Source of the DNA: Siphlonurus alternatus | Lineage: Eukaryota; Arthropoda; Insecta; Ephemeroptera; Siphlonuridae | DNA: 64,000 nt | Direction of reading: 5' to 3' | Assembly: GCA_949825025.1 (NCBI GenBank) | Contig: OX463783.1 | Span: 13,489,628 to 13,553,627 of the forward strand | Part shown: positions 55,172 through 64,000 of the stretch, one piece after another | Layout of the letters: every line of letters begins with the position of its first letter | Numbering within the stretch: position 1 is the first letter of the stretch | Notes under the pieces: generated by a model | Told to the model about the DNA's origin: nothing | Seen by the model: the letters and a program-made list of their open reading frames with translations, nothing else | The model's database searches: none | Program-made: the position numbers and the translations under genes

Positions 55172-56736
55172 TCAAAAAAATGAAAGAGGGCGAACTCTAT
55201 GATTTATATTAATATGACGTTTTAAAAAATATAAGGAACTGAACTTTTTATCGCACTGCCCACAAGAAAATTTCGGATCTTTGTGGACCTGATTGACATG
55301 ACCTGAGTAACCATGTTTCCACTTGAAGGATTTATTGCATATCTTGCAGTGATATGGTCGTTCATTGGAATGGCTTACCAAGTGAGATATCAAAGGGCGG
55401 CGGTCTGTAAAACTCAGGGAACAGTGTGCACAGTCAAATGTGGGTTTGGGCTTAATTTTAGCTGCTTCAGCCAGTTCACTGGGTAATATTATTGGAGGTT
55501 TTAGTTTGTGTACATCTTTTAAGTGGCGTTTTAAATTTGTTTTTTCTGTAAAAGTGCTGCTACATAAATGACATTTGTGACTTTGACGTTCTTCGTGAGT
55601 CCTTTTGTGTATTTTGAGACTTGTAAAGTAAGGGAAGTCTTTGTTACAGATGTCACATTTAAATGGGCGTTCTTTCGTGTGAACCTTCAAATGATCATTT
55701 AAATGATAAGCCTTTCTAAATTTTCTTGTACAATAGGTACAGTGGAATTTATGAGACCAATACTTTTCATCGTTCATTGTAATTATTGGTTGTGATTTCT
55801 TTGGGTTATTGTGTGTTTTCAGATGGCGGGACAAATACGTCTTTTCTTTAAAAGATCGTTGACAAATTTTACATTGGAATGGACGATCGTCCATGTGAAT
55901 TCTTATATGTCTTTTAAGTTCACTAGGATATTTGGATTTTTTGCCACAGTAACTACATTGCCCCGGACCACATTTTTTAGGGATTAAATGATCTGGCATG
56001 ATTTTTAATTTGTGAGTTAATCTTAAATGGCTTCTTAAAATGTATTTTTCGAAAAAAGACTTATCACATAGATGGCATGTAAAACTCTCCCTCTCACCAT
56101 GAATTTTAACATGATGTCTAAGACTTGATTCAATCGGAAAAGCTTGAGGACAAAATTGACATTTAAAGGGACGCCCTTTAGTGTGCTCCACCCCGATGTG
56201 ATATTTGAGATAGTCACTTCTTTTGAATCTCTTGGGACATAGTGTGCATGCATGTTTTAACAATAAATATTTTTCATCATTCATACATGCAGCACCTTTC
56301 CTGGTTTTATGATAATGACCATCATAGCTAGATTTACTTTTAAAACTTCCATCACATACAGTGCAGTGGTACAGTTTGGTAGTGGAATGAGCAGCTAAAT
56401 GTTTGACAATATTATCACGTGTTTTGAAAGTTTTAGGACAGTGTGCACATTCATAGGTTTTTCTAAAACTTTTACTAGAAAAGTCATCGTCATGTATAGG
56501 AAGTAAATGAACTCTCAAATATTTTTTTGCCTCAAATGTTTTGTTACAAATGGTGCATTTAACCTGGGAGTCCTTTTTAACCTGCATAATTGGAATTTGG
56601 TCTTCCTCAGCAGCTACAAGGTTAATATTTTTTGAATTTTTGTTAATACTTTTCTTAATTTTATCCTTATTTCTCTTAGGTCTTAACTCCCTTGGTGAAA
56701 AGACTGATGACTCTTGTGAGCAGCTAGGAACAAAAC
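55172..56736 (-). CDS. ZF-J: truncated C2H2 zinc-finger terminal exon, 14 fingers left
   Basis: Same structure as ZF-I: acceptor TTCCTCCAG, first base 56736, phase 1, then 520 open codons to a premature stop at 55172. Fourteen units remain. Compared with ZF-I the sequence at 55163-55180 is ten bases longer, shifting the frame just before CDKCPSKF. The three lost fingers are still readable in the next frame down to about 54920, so the lesion is recent. Linker and spacers are nearly identical to ZF-I, while helix residues of units 7, 9 and 10 differ (for example KKSKYPSELKRH against KKFKFLCVLKKH). Could be a shortened functional protein or a young pseudogene. Confidence 0.85.
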
Positions 56737-56974
56737 CTGGAGGAACAAATACAAAATAATCAAAATATCATACATTACATTTAAATGATAATTTTAGTAC
56801 TACAGTACATATATTCCTTGAAATAAGACATGCAATAGTTTTTATATAACACTAAAATGTTAATAATAATGACCTTAAATCACCAATACTATACTTGCTA
56901 CAATCTGAATGCTGGGCTGCCATTTTTTTTTTTTAGTATATAAATTGCTTTCATTTTTCTTAAGTTTTTATTAA

Positions 56975-57765
56975 ATCATAATACAAATACAGTCCAACCA
57001 AGGCCCCTTATGGGATAGGCCTCATCAGTCGGATCTGATTGTGAGTTACATCAACTTAATACAAAAATATAGTAAGCTATTTCAAATAAAAAAAGAAAAA
57101 AACAAAAAAAAAACAAAAACAAACAAATACACACAAAAATACATAACTTAGCAATAACTCAATTATTATAATAACATTACATATTTTTAATATTAAAGGC
57201 ATACAGGCCTCAAAATACAAATTAGACAGTCACCAAGTGGGTTTAGAGTATATAATCAACATTCGCATCATTTTTTTCCACGCGTGATGCATCCGTGCGA
57301 AGTCGCAGTTCAAAGTAAGAAATTTAGTCCTTGATGACGTCACGAAGTCCTTGATGACGTCACAACTCAATGCTAATCGGTGCTAGCTGTGAGTTGTGAC
57401 GTCATCAAGGACTTTCTTTACAGCGCGACTTCGCACAGACGCACCGCGCGCAGGTAAAAATAATACGAATGTTGATTATAAACTTGAGCAACACTTAATG
57501 TCTGTCTAATTTGTAATTTGAGGCCTGTATACCTTTAATATTATATAGTTGGAACAAGATTAAATTAATTCATTCTAACGAAGAAGTGTTTCTTAAGCTC
57601 TTTTTTAAATAAAATTTTGTTATCGATTGATCTAACATTTAATGGTATTTCATTCCATAAATTCGGTTGCAAAAAATACCAGGATATTTCTCCAAATCTA
57701 TTATTACATCTTGGAATTATCACAAATTCATTTAAAAGTGTTCTAGTATCATGATCATTAATTTA
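56975..57765 (-). mobile_element. LINE 3' end, interrupted by a TTAA foldback
   Basis: On the minus strand 57765-57560 encodes a typical reverse-transcriptase-polyprotein C-terminus (PNLWNEIPLNVRSIDNKILF, then FKKELKKHFF and stop). Then comes a 3' untranslated region with GGCCTATCCCATAAGGGGCC and GGACTGTATTTGTATTATG near 57000, typical of CR1/jockey-like tails. The TTAA element at 57197-57534 splits it. Confidence 0.78.
57197..57534. repeat. TTAA-flanked foldback with three TGACGTCA sites
   Basis: AGGCATACAGGCCTCAAA ... TTTGAGGCCTGTATACCT, 338 bases, TTAA at 57193-57196 and 57535-57538. CCTTGATGACGTCAC is repeated twice in the left arm and once inverted in the right; the centre also has GCGCGACTTCGCAC. 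Confidence 0.88.
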
Positions 57766-58274
57766 TTTATTTATTAATTTAAAATTTATCAAGAAAGTTT
57801 TACTGAACTCACTGAATTTGTTTTTTAAGATCATATAAGAGCCTTGCAGTAGAGTAAATTAATATATTTATAGTGTCACCACTATAGCAGTTTAATTGAT
57901 TTTGGAATTTCCTAAAAAATGAATGGTTATTGTTTTATTATAATAACTAAAAAAGTAGTAAAATATATAAAAAATTATCAAACTATACAGTGTTCCAAAT
58001 CAATACATCATGTATTTACAACAGGCAATTTGCTGCTAAACAAGTTGCCTAGTTACAGGCTGCAATGAAATAGCTAGATATTTTCATACAAGTCTTTTAT
58101 TCAACACAAAAGTGTACATTTAGCTAGATTTATTTTAATACAAAGTATACCCTTTAAAACATAAAATTAAAATCCGTTAAAAAAATTAGTAGGACTGTAT
58201 AATTATGCTCATACATTATTGCAGTCACTATTACCAAGATAAAATTATTTACAGTAAGCTAGTTTAGGTATTAA

Positions 58275-60061
58275 TCAATGCTGTAGTAGATGTTTTGAAA
58301 CAATATGAGTGTGTAACCATGATTTTGAAAGAGATTTGCATTTACAAAGAGCACAATAAAATAAAGTTTCAGGATGCAATTTAATGCGATGATCATACAA
58401 AGACCGCTTAGACTTAAGAAACTCTCTGCAAAATTTACATTGTTCTTTGTCTTTATTTAAGGCATGCACAGTTTTCTTATGGATATTTAATTTATATGAG
58501 GCTTTAAATTTCATAGGGCATTGATCACATGAGATGTTTCGAGCTTGCTCAATGTGATTGATTTTAATGTGATCAGTCAAAAGGTATTTAGCTTTAAATT
58601 TCTTATCACACTGTCCGCAAGAAAACATTGGAGTTCTATGTCGAATTAGGTGAGCATTATAACCTGACTTCCATTTGAAAGACATATCACATGTAACACA
58701 TTTAAAGAGACGTTCTTTTGTGTGTGCTGGCAAATGATATAACATCTGGTGACGCCATTTAAAAATTCTAGGACAATGTGGGCATTTAAATGTTTTTTTG
58801 ACTTTCTTTTTTTCTAACTCAACCAACTCACTGGGTAATATTATTGGAGGCTTTAGTTTGTGTACATCTTTTAAGTGACGTTTTAAATTTGTTTTTTCTG
58901 TAAAAGTGCTGCTACATAAATGACAGGCATGACTTTGACGTTCTTCGTGAGTCCTTTTGTGTATTTTGAGACTTGTAAAGTAAGAGAAGTCTTTGTTACA
59001 GATGTCACATTTAAATGGTCGTTCCTTTGTATGGATTTTCAAATGATCATTTAAATGATCAGAGCTTTTAAACTTTCTAGTGCAAAATGTACAGTGAAAT
59101 TTATATGACCAATACTTTTCATCGTTTACTGTCATTAATGGTCGTGATTTCTTTGGGTTACTGTGTGTTTTCATATGGCAGGACAAATAATTCTTTCTTT
59201 TAAAAAGCCTTTTACAAATTTTACATTGGAATGGACGATCGTCCATGTGAATACTTATATGTTTTTTAAGTACACAAATAAATTTGAATTTCTTGTCACA
59301 GTAATTACATTGCACCGGAGACCATTTTTTAGGCAATAAATAATCTGGCAAGGTTTTTAGTTTGTGAACCAATCTTAAATGGTTCCTTAACTCAGATTTT
59401 TGTAAGAAAGCCTTATCACACAGATGACATTTAAAACGCTCTCTGTTACCATGAATTTTAACATGATGTCGAAGATATGATTCAATCGGAAAGGCTTGAG
59501 GACAAAATTTACATTTAAAGGGACGCTCTTTAGTGTGCTCCATTTTGATGTGAATTTTGAGATAGTCATTCCTTTTGTATCTCTTGGGACATAGTGTGCA
59601 TGCATGTTTTAACAGTAAATATTTTTCATCATTCATACATGTAGGACCTTTCCTGGTTTTATGAAAATGACCGTCATAGCTAGATTTACTTTTAAAACTT
59701 CCATCACATACAGTGCAGTGATAAGGTTCTGCAGCGGCATGATCTCTTAAATGTTGTACTATGCAATATCGTATTTTGAAAGTTTTAGGACAGTGTGCAC
59801 ATTTATAGACTTTTTTAACACTTTTAATAGAAGTTTGAACATCATGTATAGTATATAAATGAACTCTCAGGTATTTCTTTGACCCCAAAGTTTTGTTGCA
59901 AATATGACATTTAACCTGTGGGCTCTTTTTTATCTTTATGGTTGAATTTTTTTCGCTCTTAACAGCTAATTCCACACCATTTTTCACATGATTTCTAGCT
60001 TGAAATAACAGTCCTTTTGATGAGGTTGATGATGACTTCTGCAAACCAGTTGCATCAAAAT
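58275..60061 (-). CDS. ZF-K: C2H2 zinc-finger terminal exon, 17 fingers
   Basis: Single intact exon from acceptor GTCCTTGCAG (first base 60061) to the stop at 58275: two phase-1 bases plus 594 codons. The linker differs from I/J (QKSSSTSSKGLLFQARNHVK). Seventeen units run from CHICNKTLGSKKYLRVH to CALCKCKSLSKSWLHTH. Units 1-11 are close to I/J; units 12-17 are distinct (CPHCPRIFKWRHQMLYH, CVTCDMSFKWKSGYNAH and so on), so the 3' third has another history. An in-frame ATG 31 bases upstream of the acceptor (60092) would read through the intron end and is less likely than splicing. Presumed DNA-binding protein. Confidence 0.9.
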
Positions 60062-61600
60062 CTGCAAGGACATAAACAAAATAAATAATCAAACTAATGT
60101 ATTTGTTAAAAGTTATTAATTATGCATGCGTGCAATATTTTAAAATTGGTTGAATATAAAATAACTAAAACTCAACGTAGCTAGCAATCAGTGTATTTCA
60201 ATAATTATTTCAAATAAAATAATCAACACAAGCGTGCAGGTAAATGACATTCAGATAGATTATGTAAAATAGTACTACATTGTTTATGTGTTTACAGACA
60301 ATTATGCAATATTTAAAATTAAATTAAAATTTTATAACAATTAATACACAGGGTGAAATGTTTTGGTTAAAACCTTAATATCAACAGAGTAGGAATTCAA
60401 AATTAAATACAAGAACCAACATCCTATCACTTTGAATACTGTACACAACAACGTACACAAAATGCAACTATGAAAGAAAATTTTGAATTTTATATCCACT
60501 CTTGTCTACAATACAAACACCCATATAATTCAAATACATAATACAATAAGAGTAGTGTTATAAGTTATTAGTCCTTTGAAAACTCACACATAATTATATT
60601 GTAGAAATTGTTACACATATAAGACTGGAGTTAATATATACCATGCATAAAAAAAAAACAAAAACGAACAAACTTAATTTTAGTAAAAATGTTAAGTGTT
60701 AAATACATATATGAAGTAGGATTTGATAAGTGCTACGTTAGTATTCTTCAATTCTTAATTTGTAATTTCAAAATAAATATAGTTCTGTACATGTAAAATG
60801 GAGAGAGAACAACTTAATTACGTGTCCACCTATTTACCTGTCTTATCGCTGCAATTTAATTATAGATGATGAAGAAAATACACAATCTCCAGAGAAGATG
60901 TTTTTGCAAGGTGGTTCCTTACTCTTATTATACTTAAAGTTGGCTGTTAAAATGTGCTTATAATAGGTGAACATACTATGACTATCACACAGTTACAATA
61001 CAGTCTTCTCTACAAATAATCTCTCTTTTTTTTTTACAATAACTTTATTGAATACTTTGAAAATAGTAAATAGTAAATAAAAAGACAATGAAACATATTT
61101 TTATTTCCCCATTTCAACAAAAGAAGAACATTGTTGAAGTAGCCTTATAGTAATATCTAATCTTCTCTTCTTGTCATTTTTAACGTAAATAATTCTCTGA
61201 ATGATCATGGTTTTAGTTTTTGCTCCATTAATTTTATTTATTTATTCGTTAACATATTTTAAAATATATAAATTTCTTTACAATGGCGGAAAAACGAAAC
61301 AATTTAAAACTTCTAGACTTTTGAAAGCATTAAATAGTACATTTTAGTTTTCATAAAAACTAAATATAAATGCAGTATGTATGTAATTTATAAATAAAAT
61401 TTTCCTGTAAAAATTATACTAAAAAAAGTAGTTAACAGAACCATAAAACTGTAAGCTATAAATGTTCAAAAGGGTAATCAGAGTTCAGCGTTGGCATGGC
61501 AAGCCGTTAGCAATATGTCTTTGACACGTGAGGTTTAGCCTCACTATATAAAATAACATTTTACTAAAATGCAGAGAAAAATTGCCATGGCCGGACCTTG
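60062..61600. other. Spacer upstream of ZF-K, no gene seen
   Basis: AT-rich; no coding 5' exon for ZF-K was found by eye on the minus strand. No clear repeats except poly-A/T runs. Confidence 0.5.
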
Positions 61601-61607
61601 ATGACCG

Positions 61608-61655
61608 AGGTAATAATGCTGCTGGTTTACCCCGCAAAGGGATAAGGCATATCAT
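61608..61655 (+). mobile_element. LINE 3'-tail remnant
   Basis: GAGGTAATAATGCTGCTGGT...CCCCGCAAAGGGATAAGGCA matches the inverse of 10190-10240, the 3' end of the LINE fragment there. Confidence 0.65.
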
Positions 61656-61689
61656 TTTGAATGACGTGTACATAATCGATGAGATTGTA

Positions 61690-62517
61690 CAGTGGCGTAA
61701 CTACAGAGGGGGCCGAGGAGGCCAAGGGCCCCGGGACCCTGGCATCAAAGGGGGCCTTTTCAGTTAAGCTCATTGAAGAAAATTCAATTGAGCGTGACAA
61801 AAAAAAAAAATATATATCATAGGCATATTTTTTTTCCGTAAACAGAAGTTTTTAAATATTTGTCACAAATATGAAGACCAGGAGCGAGCATTATCGTTAT
61901 CATTTGGGGATGGGGAGAACAATAGCTCATACGTGCTCCTCATCTGACTCATCTCTCCCTTTTTCCTTTTTTATGACATTTAAGATTCAAATGAACCATC
62001 CCAAATTCAGTTCACCATGCATGTCGTTGATGAAGCACGCGTGTGCAGTTGAAACAATACTCTTTCTAATAAGTCAAAATTGCATGTGCTTAAATTATTT
62101 AGATTTTTTTTATGTGATAGTATACCATACGTGTTAATTGGTAATTCATATTATAGTAGATTAAAATGAACAAATGAACAAATGTGAATTTTAATATTTT
62201 TACAACACCATACTGTGTTTTCTATTTTAGTTTTAAAATTGCCGATTGCTGCATAACGTGACATCTGTGGGTCTGCACATGTAAATTAATAATTAATAAG
62301 GAATTCATAAAATATTGCGCAAACCTAATTTCATTAAAATATGTAATTTTCTTCATTAAAAAAAAAGTGCCACGTTCACATTTTCTAAAAAATCGCACAT
62401 CCGGCGGGGATCCCTTCCTCCCCCCCCCCCCCCCCCCCCCCGAAGACGCCGCTTCGCGGTGAAGGGACCCGAGCGGGCCTTCAGCCCCCGGGCCCATATT
62501 TTGTAGTTACGCCACTG
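61690..62517. mobile_element. hAT-type non-autonomous element with 8-bp duplication
   Basis: Ends CAGTGGCGTAACTACAGAGG ... TTGTAGTTACGCCACTG, 828 bases, flanked by the perfect 8-bp duplication AGATTGTA (61682-61689, 62518-62525). CAGTGGCGTAACTA is a classic hAT terminus. Subterminal regions are GC-rich with a C homopolymer (about 62417-62440); no transposase frame. Confidence 0.95.
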
Positions 62518-62525
62518 AGATTGTA

Positions 62526-62930
62526 TTTACAACAGGGCAATGCCACCAGCATTTTGGGTTGCCTGCTTACAAGATAATATCCAGATGTTTACCTCCCTTC
62601 CTTTTCCCTCCTATATAAAGAGCAAACGTACGCTCTAGAGCATTGAAGAAACAAAAAAAAAAAAAAAAAAAAAAAAAATGACTTTGTTGCTAGTTATATA
62701 TACAGTAATTATTTCAGGACATAAAATGTAACTGGTGTATTCTTCATAAACTATAAGATGATATGAAAACGATATAATTGCCGTCTATAATTTATGATTA
62801 ATTTTTTTCTACGTTCAATTTTTTTTCCAATGCTTTAGAGCGCAAGGTTCTCTTCAGGGGTGGCAAAAATTAGGACATTATCCTGTAAGCAGGCAACCGG
62901 CAACCTAACTAATTTCGTAGCGCAACCCTA
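62526..62930. repeat. Degenerate foldback containing an A-tract
   Basis: GGGTTGCCTGCTTACAAGATAAT near 62556 is mirrored by ATTATCCTGTAAGCAGGCAAC near 62877; outer parts are diverged. A-tract at 62649-62678. Confidence 0.6.
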
Positions 62931-62966
62931 TACCCACAGAAAAAAATCACTTATTGATTTAAACTT

Positions 62967-62987
62967 TCCCCCCCCCCCCCCCCCCCC
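62967..62987. repeat. C homopolymer
   Basis: About 20 C residues at the point where similarity to the ZF-I 3' end stops. Confidence 0.9.
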
Positions 62988-63097
62988 GATGCTTCAAAGC
63001 TCCAAATTTTTCTCATTACAACAATATTGAGTTATGGATTTCTTTATTATGAAGTTTCAGTGATTTCTCGCTTACAAATAATTTACTTGGACACTGA

Positions 63098-64000
63098 TCA
63101 CAAAAAAAATGAAAGATTGCGAACTCTGTGTGTGTTAATAATGTGAAGCTTTAACAAATACAAGGAACTAGACTTCTTATCGCACTGCCCGCAAGAAAAT
63201 TTTGGATCTTTATGAACCTGATTCACATGAGCTGAGTAGTTATGTTTCCACTTGAAGGATTTATTGCATATCTTGCAGTGATATGGTCGTTCATTGGAAT
63301 GGCTTACCAAGTGAGATATCAAAGGATGGCGGTCTGTAAAACTCAGGAGACAATGTGCACAATCAAATGTGGGTTTGGGCTTAATTTTAGCTGCTTCAGC
63401 CAGCTCACTGGGTAATATTATTGGAGGCTTTAGTTTGTGTACATCTTTTAAGTGACGTTTTAAATTTGTTTTTTCTGTAAAAGTGCTGCTACATAAATGA
63501 CATTTATGCCTTTGACGTTCTCCGTGAGTTCTTTTGTGTATTTTGAGACTTGTAAAGTAAGAGAAGTCTTTGTTACAGATGTCACATTTAAATGGTCGTT
63601 CCTTTGTATGGATTTTCAAATGATCATTTAAATGATCAGAGCTTTTAAACTTTCTAGTGCAAAATGTACAGTGAAATTTATATGACCAATACTTTTCATC
63701 GTTTATTGTAATTAATGGTCGTGATTTCTTTGGGTTACTGTGTGTTTTCAGATGGCGGGACAAATACATCTTTGCTTTAAAAGACTTAGGACAAATTTTA
63801 CAATGGAATGGACGATCGTCCATGTGAATACTTGTATGTTTTTTAAGTACACAAAGAAATTTGAATTTCTTGTCACAGTAATTACATTGCACCGGAGACC
63901 ATTTTTTAGGCAATAAATAATCTGGCAAGGTTTTTAGTTTGTGAACCAATCTTAAATGGTTCCTTAACTCAGATATTTGTAAGAAAGTCTTATCACATAG
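63098..64000 (-). CDS. ZF-L: partial, frameshifted C2H2 zinc-finger terminal exon
   Basis: Open from the right edge of the window to a stop at 63098; the 5' part is outside. It starts inside unit 6 (CDKTFLQISELRNH) and keeps units 7-14. At 63100-63110 one extra base relative to ZF-I shifts the frame at the same site as the ZF-J lesion. Unit 15 is still readable in the next frame to about 63010, where similarity ends near a C homopolymer. Unit 14 has Ser for Phe (CGQCDKKSSSLYLLKLH). Blocks alternate between ZF-I-like and ZF-K-like sequence (see findings). Probably a pseudogene or shortened protein. Confidence 0.85.
   Translation of the reverse strand, partial: LCDKTFLQISELRNHLRLVHKLKTLPDYLLPKKWSPVQCNYCDKKFKFLCVLKKHTSIHMDDRPFHCKICPKSFKAKMYLSRHLKTHSNPKKSRPLITINDEKYWSYKFHCTFCTRKFKSSDHLNDHLKIHTKERPFKCDICNKDFSYFTSLKIHKRTHGERQRHKCHLCSSTFTEKTNLKRHLKDVHKLKPPIILPSELAEAAKIKPKPTFDCAHCLLSFTDRHPLISHLVSHSNERPYHCKICNKSFKWKHNYSAHVNQVHKDPKFSCGQCDKKSSSLYLLKLHIINTHRVRNLSFFL

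Noticed and set aside
62222..62497. 91-codon minus-strand ORF
   Set aside because: Lies inside the hAT element and reads through its C/G homopolymer (poly-Gly).

Overview
The window is AT-rich eukaryotic nuclear DNA from an arthropod, most probably an insect. Supporting signs are GT-AG introns of ordinary size, AATAAA poly(A) signals, a complete CYP2-clan P450, a tandem cluster of Krueppel-type zinc-finger genes, and a very high load of foldback MITEs, hAT elements and LINE fragments. No bacterial, CRISPR or phage features were seen. The species cannot be named from the sequence.

Layout. 1-4.4 kb is AT-rich with foldback repeats, one possible small promoter/ORF and one GC-rich island. 4.43-10.07 kb (+) is a complete seven-exon gene for NDUFV2, the 24-kDa subunit of mitochondrial complex I. 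10.2-13.9 kb is repeats and gene-poor DNA. 13.99-15.84 kb (-) is a two-exon, eight-finger gene (ZF-A). 16.73-23.60 kb (+) is a complete nine-exon microsomal cytochrome P450 of 498 aa whose introns are packed with MITEs. From 25.2 kb to the right edge, every gene-like unit is a C2H2 zinc-finger exon on the minus strand: ZF-B (decayed), C, D, E, F, G/H (split by a transposon), I, J (truncated), K and L (truncated and running off the edge).

The zinc-finger units share one design: a single long last exon that begins at a phase-1 splice acceptor, codes for a basic linker and then 7-17 (about 20 in the broken G/H unit) tandem C2H2 fingers, and ends in a stop. For most of them there is no convincing in-frame ATG before the fingers and no coding 5' exon in the gap. 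They are therefore either separate genes with unseen 5' exons or alternative terminal exons of one locus, in the style of Drosophila lola/mod(mdg4), with shared 5' exons beyond 64 kb. I, J and K repeat at about 3.3 kb spacing, as do E and F. Differences between close paralogues concentrate at DNA-contact helix positions, and L is a patchwork of I and K, which suggests duplication, gene conversion and diversification of DNA-binding specificity.

Mobile DNA dominates the rest. Several foldback families use TTAA targets. One family of about 320 bp carries a TGACGTCA (CRE-like) palindrome near its apex. Three hAT-type elements have perfect 8-bp duplications. One place shows four levels of nesting. 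Three zinc-finger units (B, G/H, L) have been damaged by insertion or abut inserted DNA, and in two cases the sequence shows the exact insertion event in a finger.
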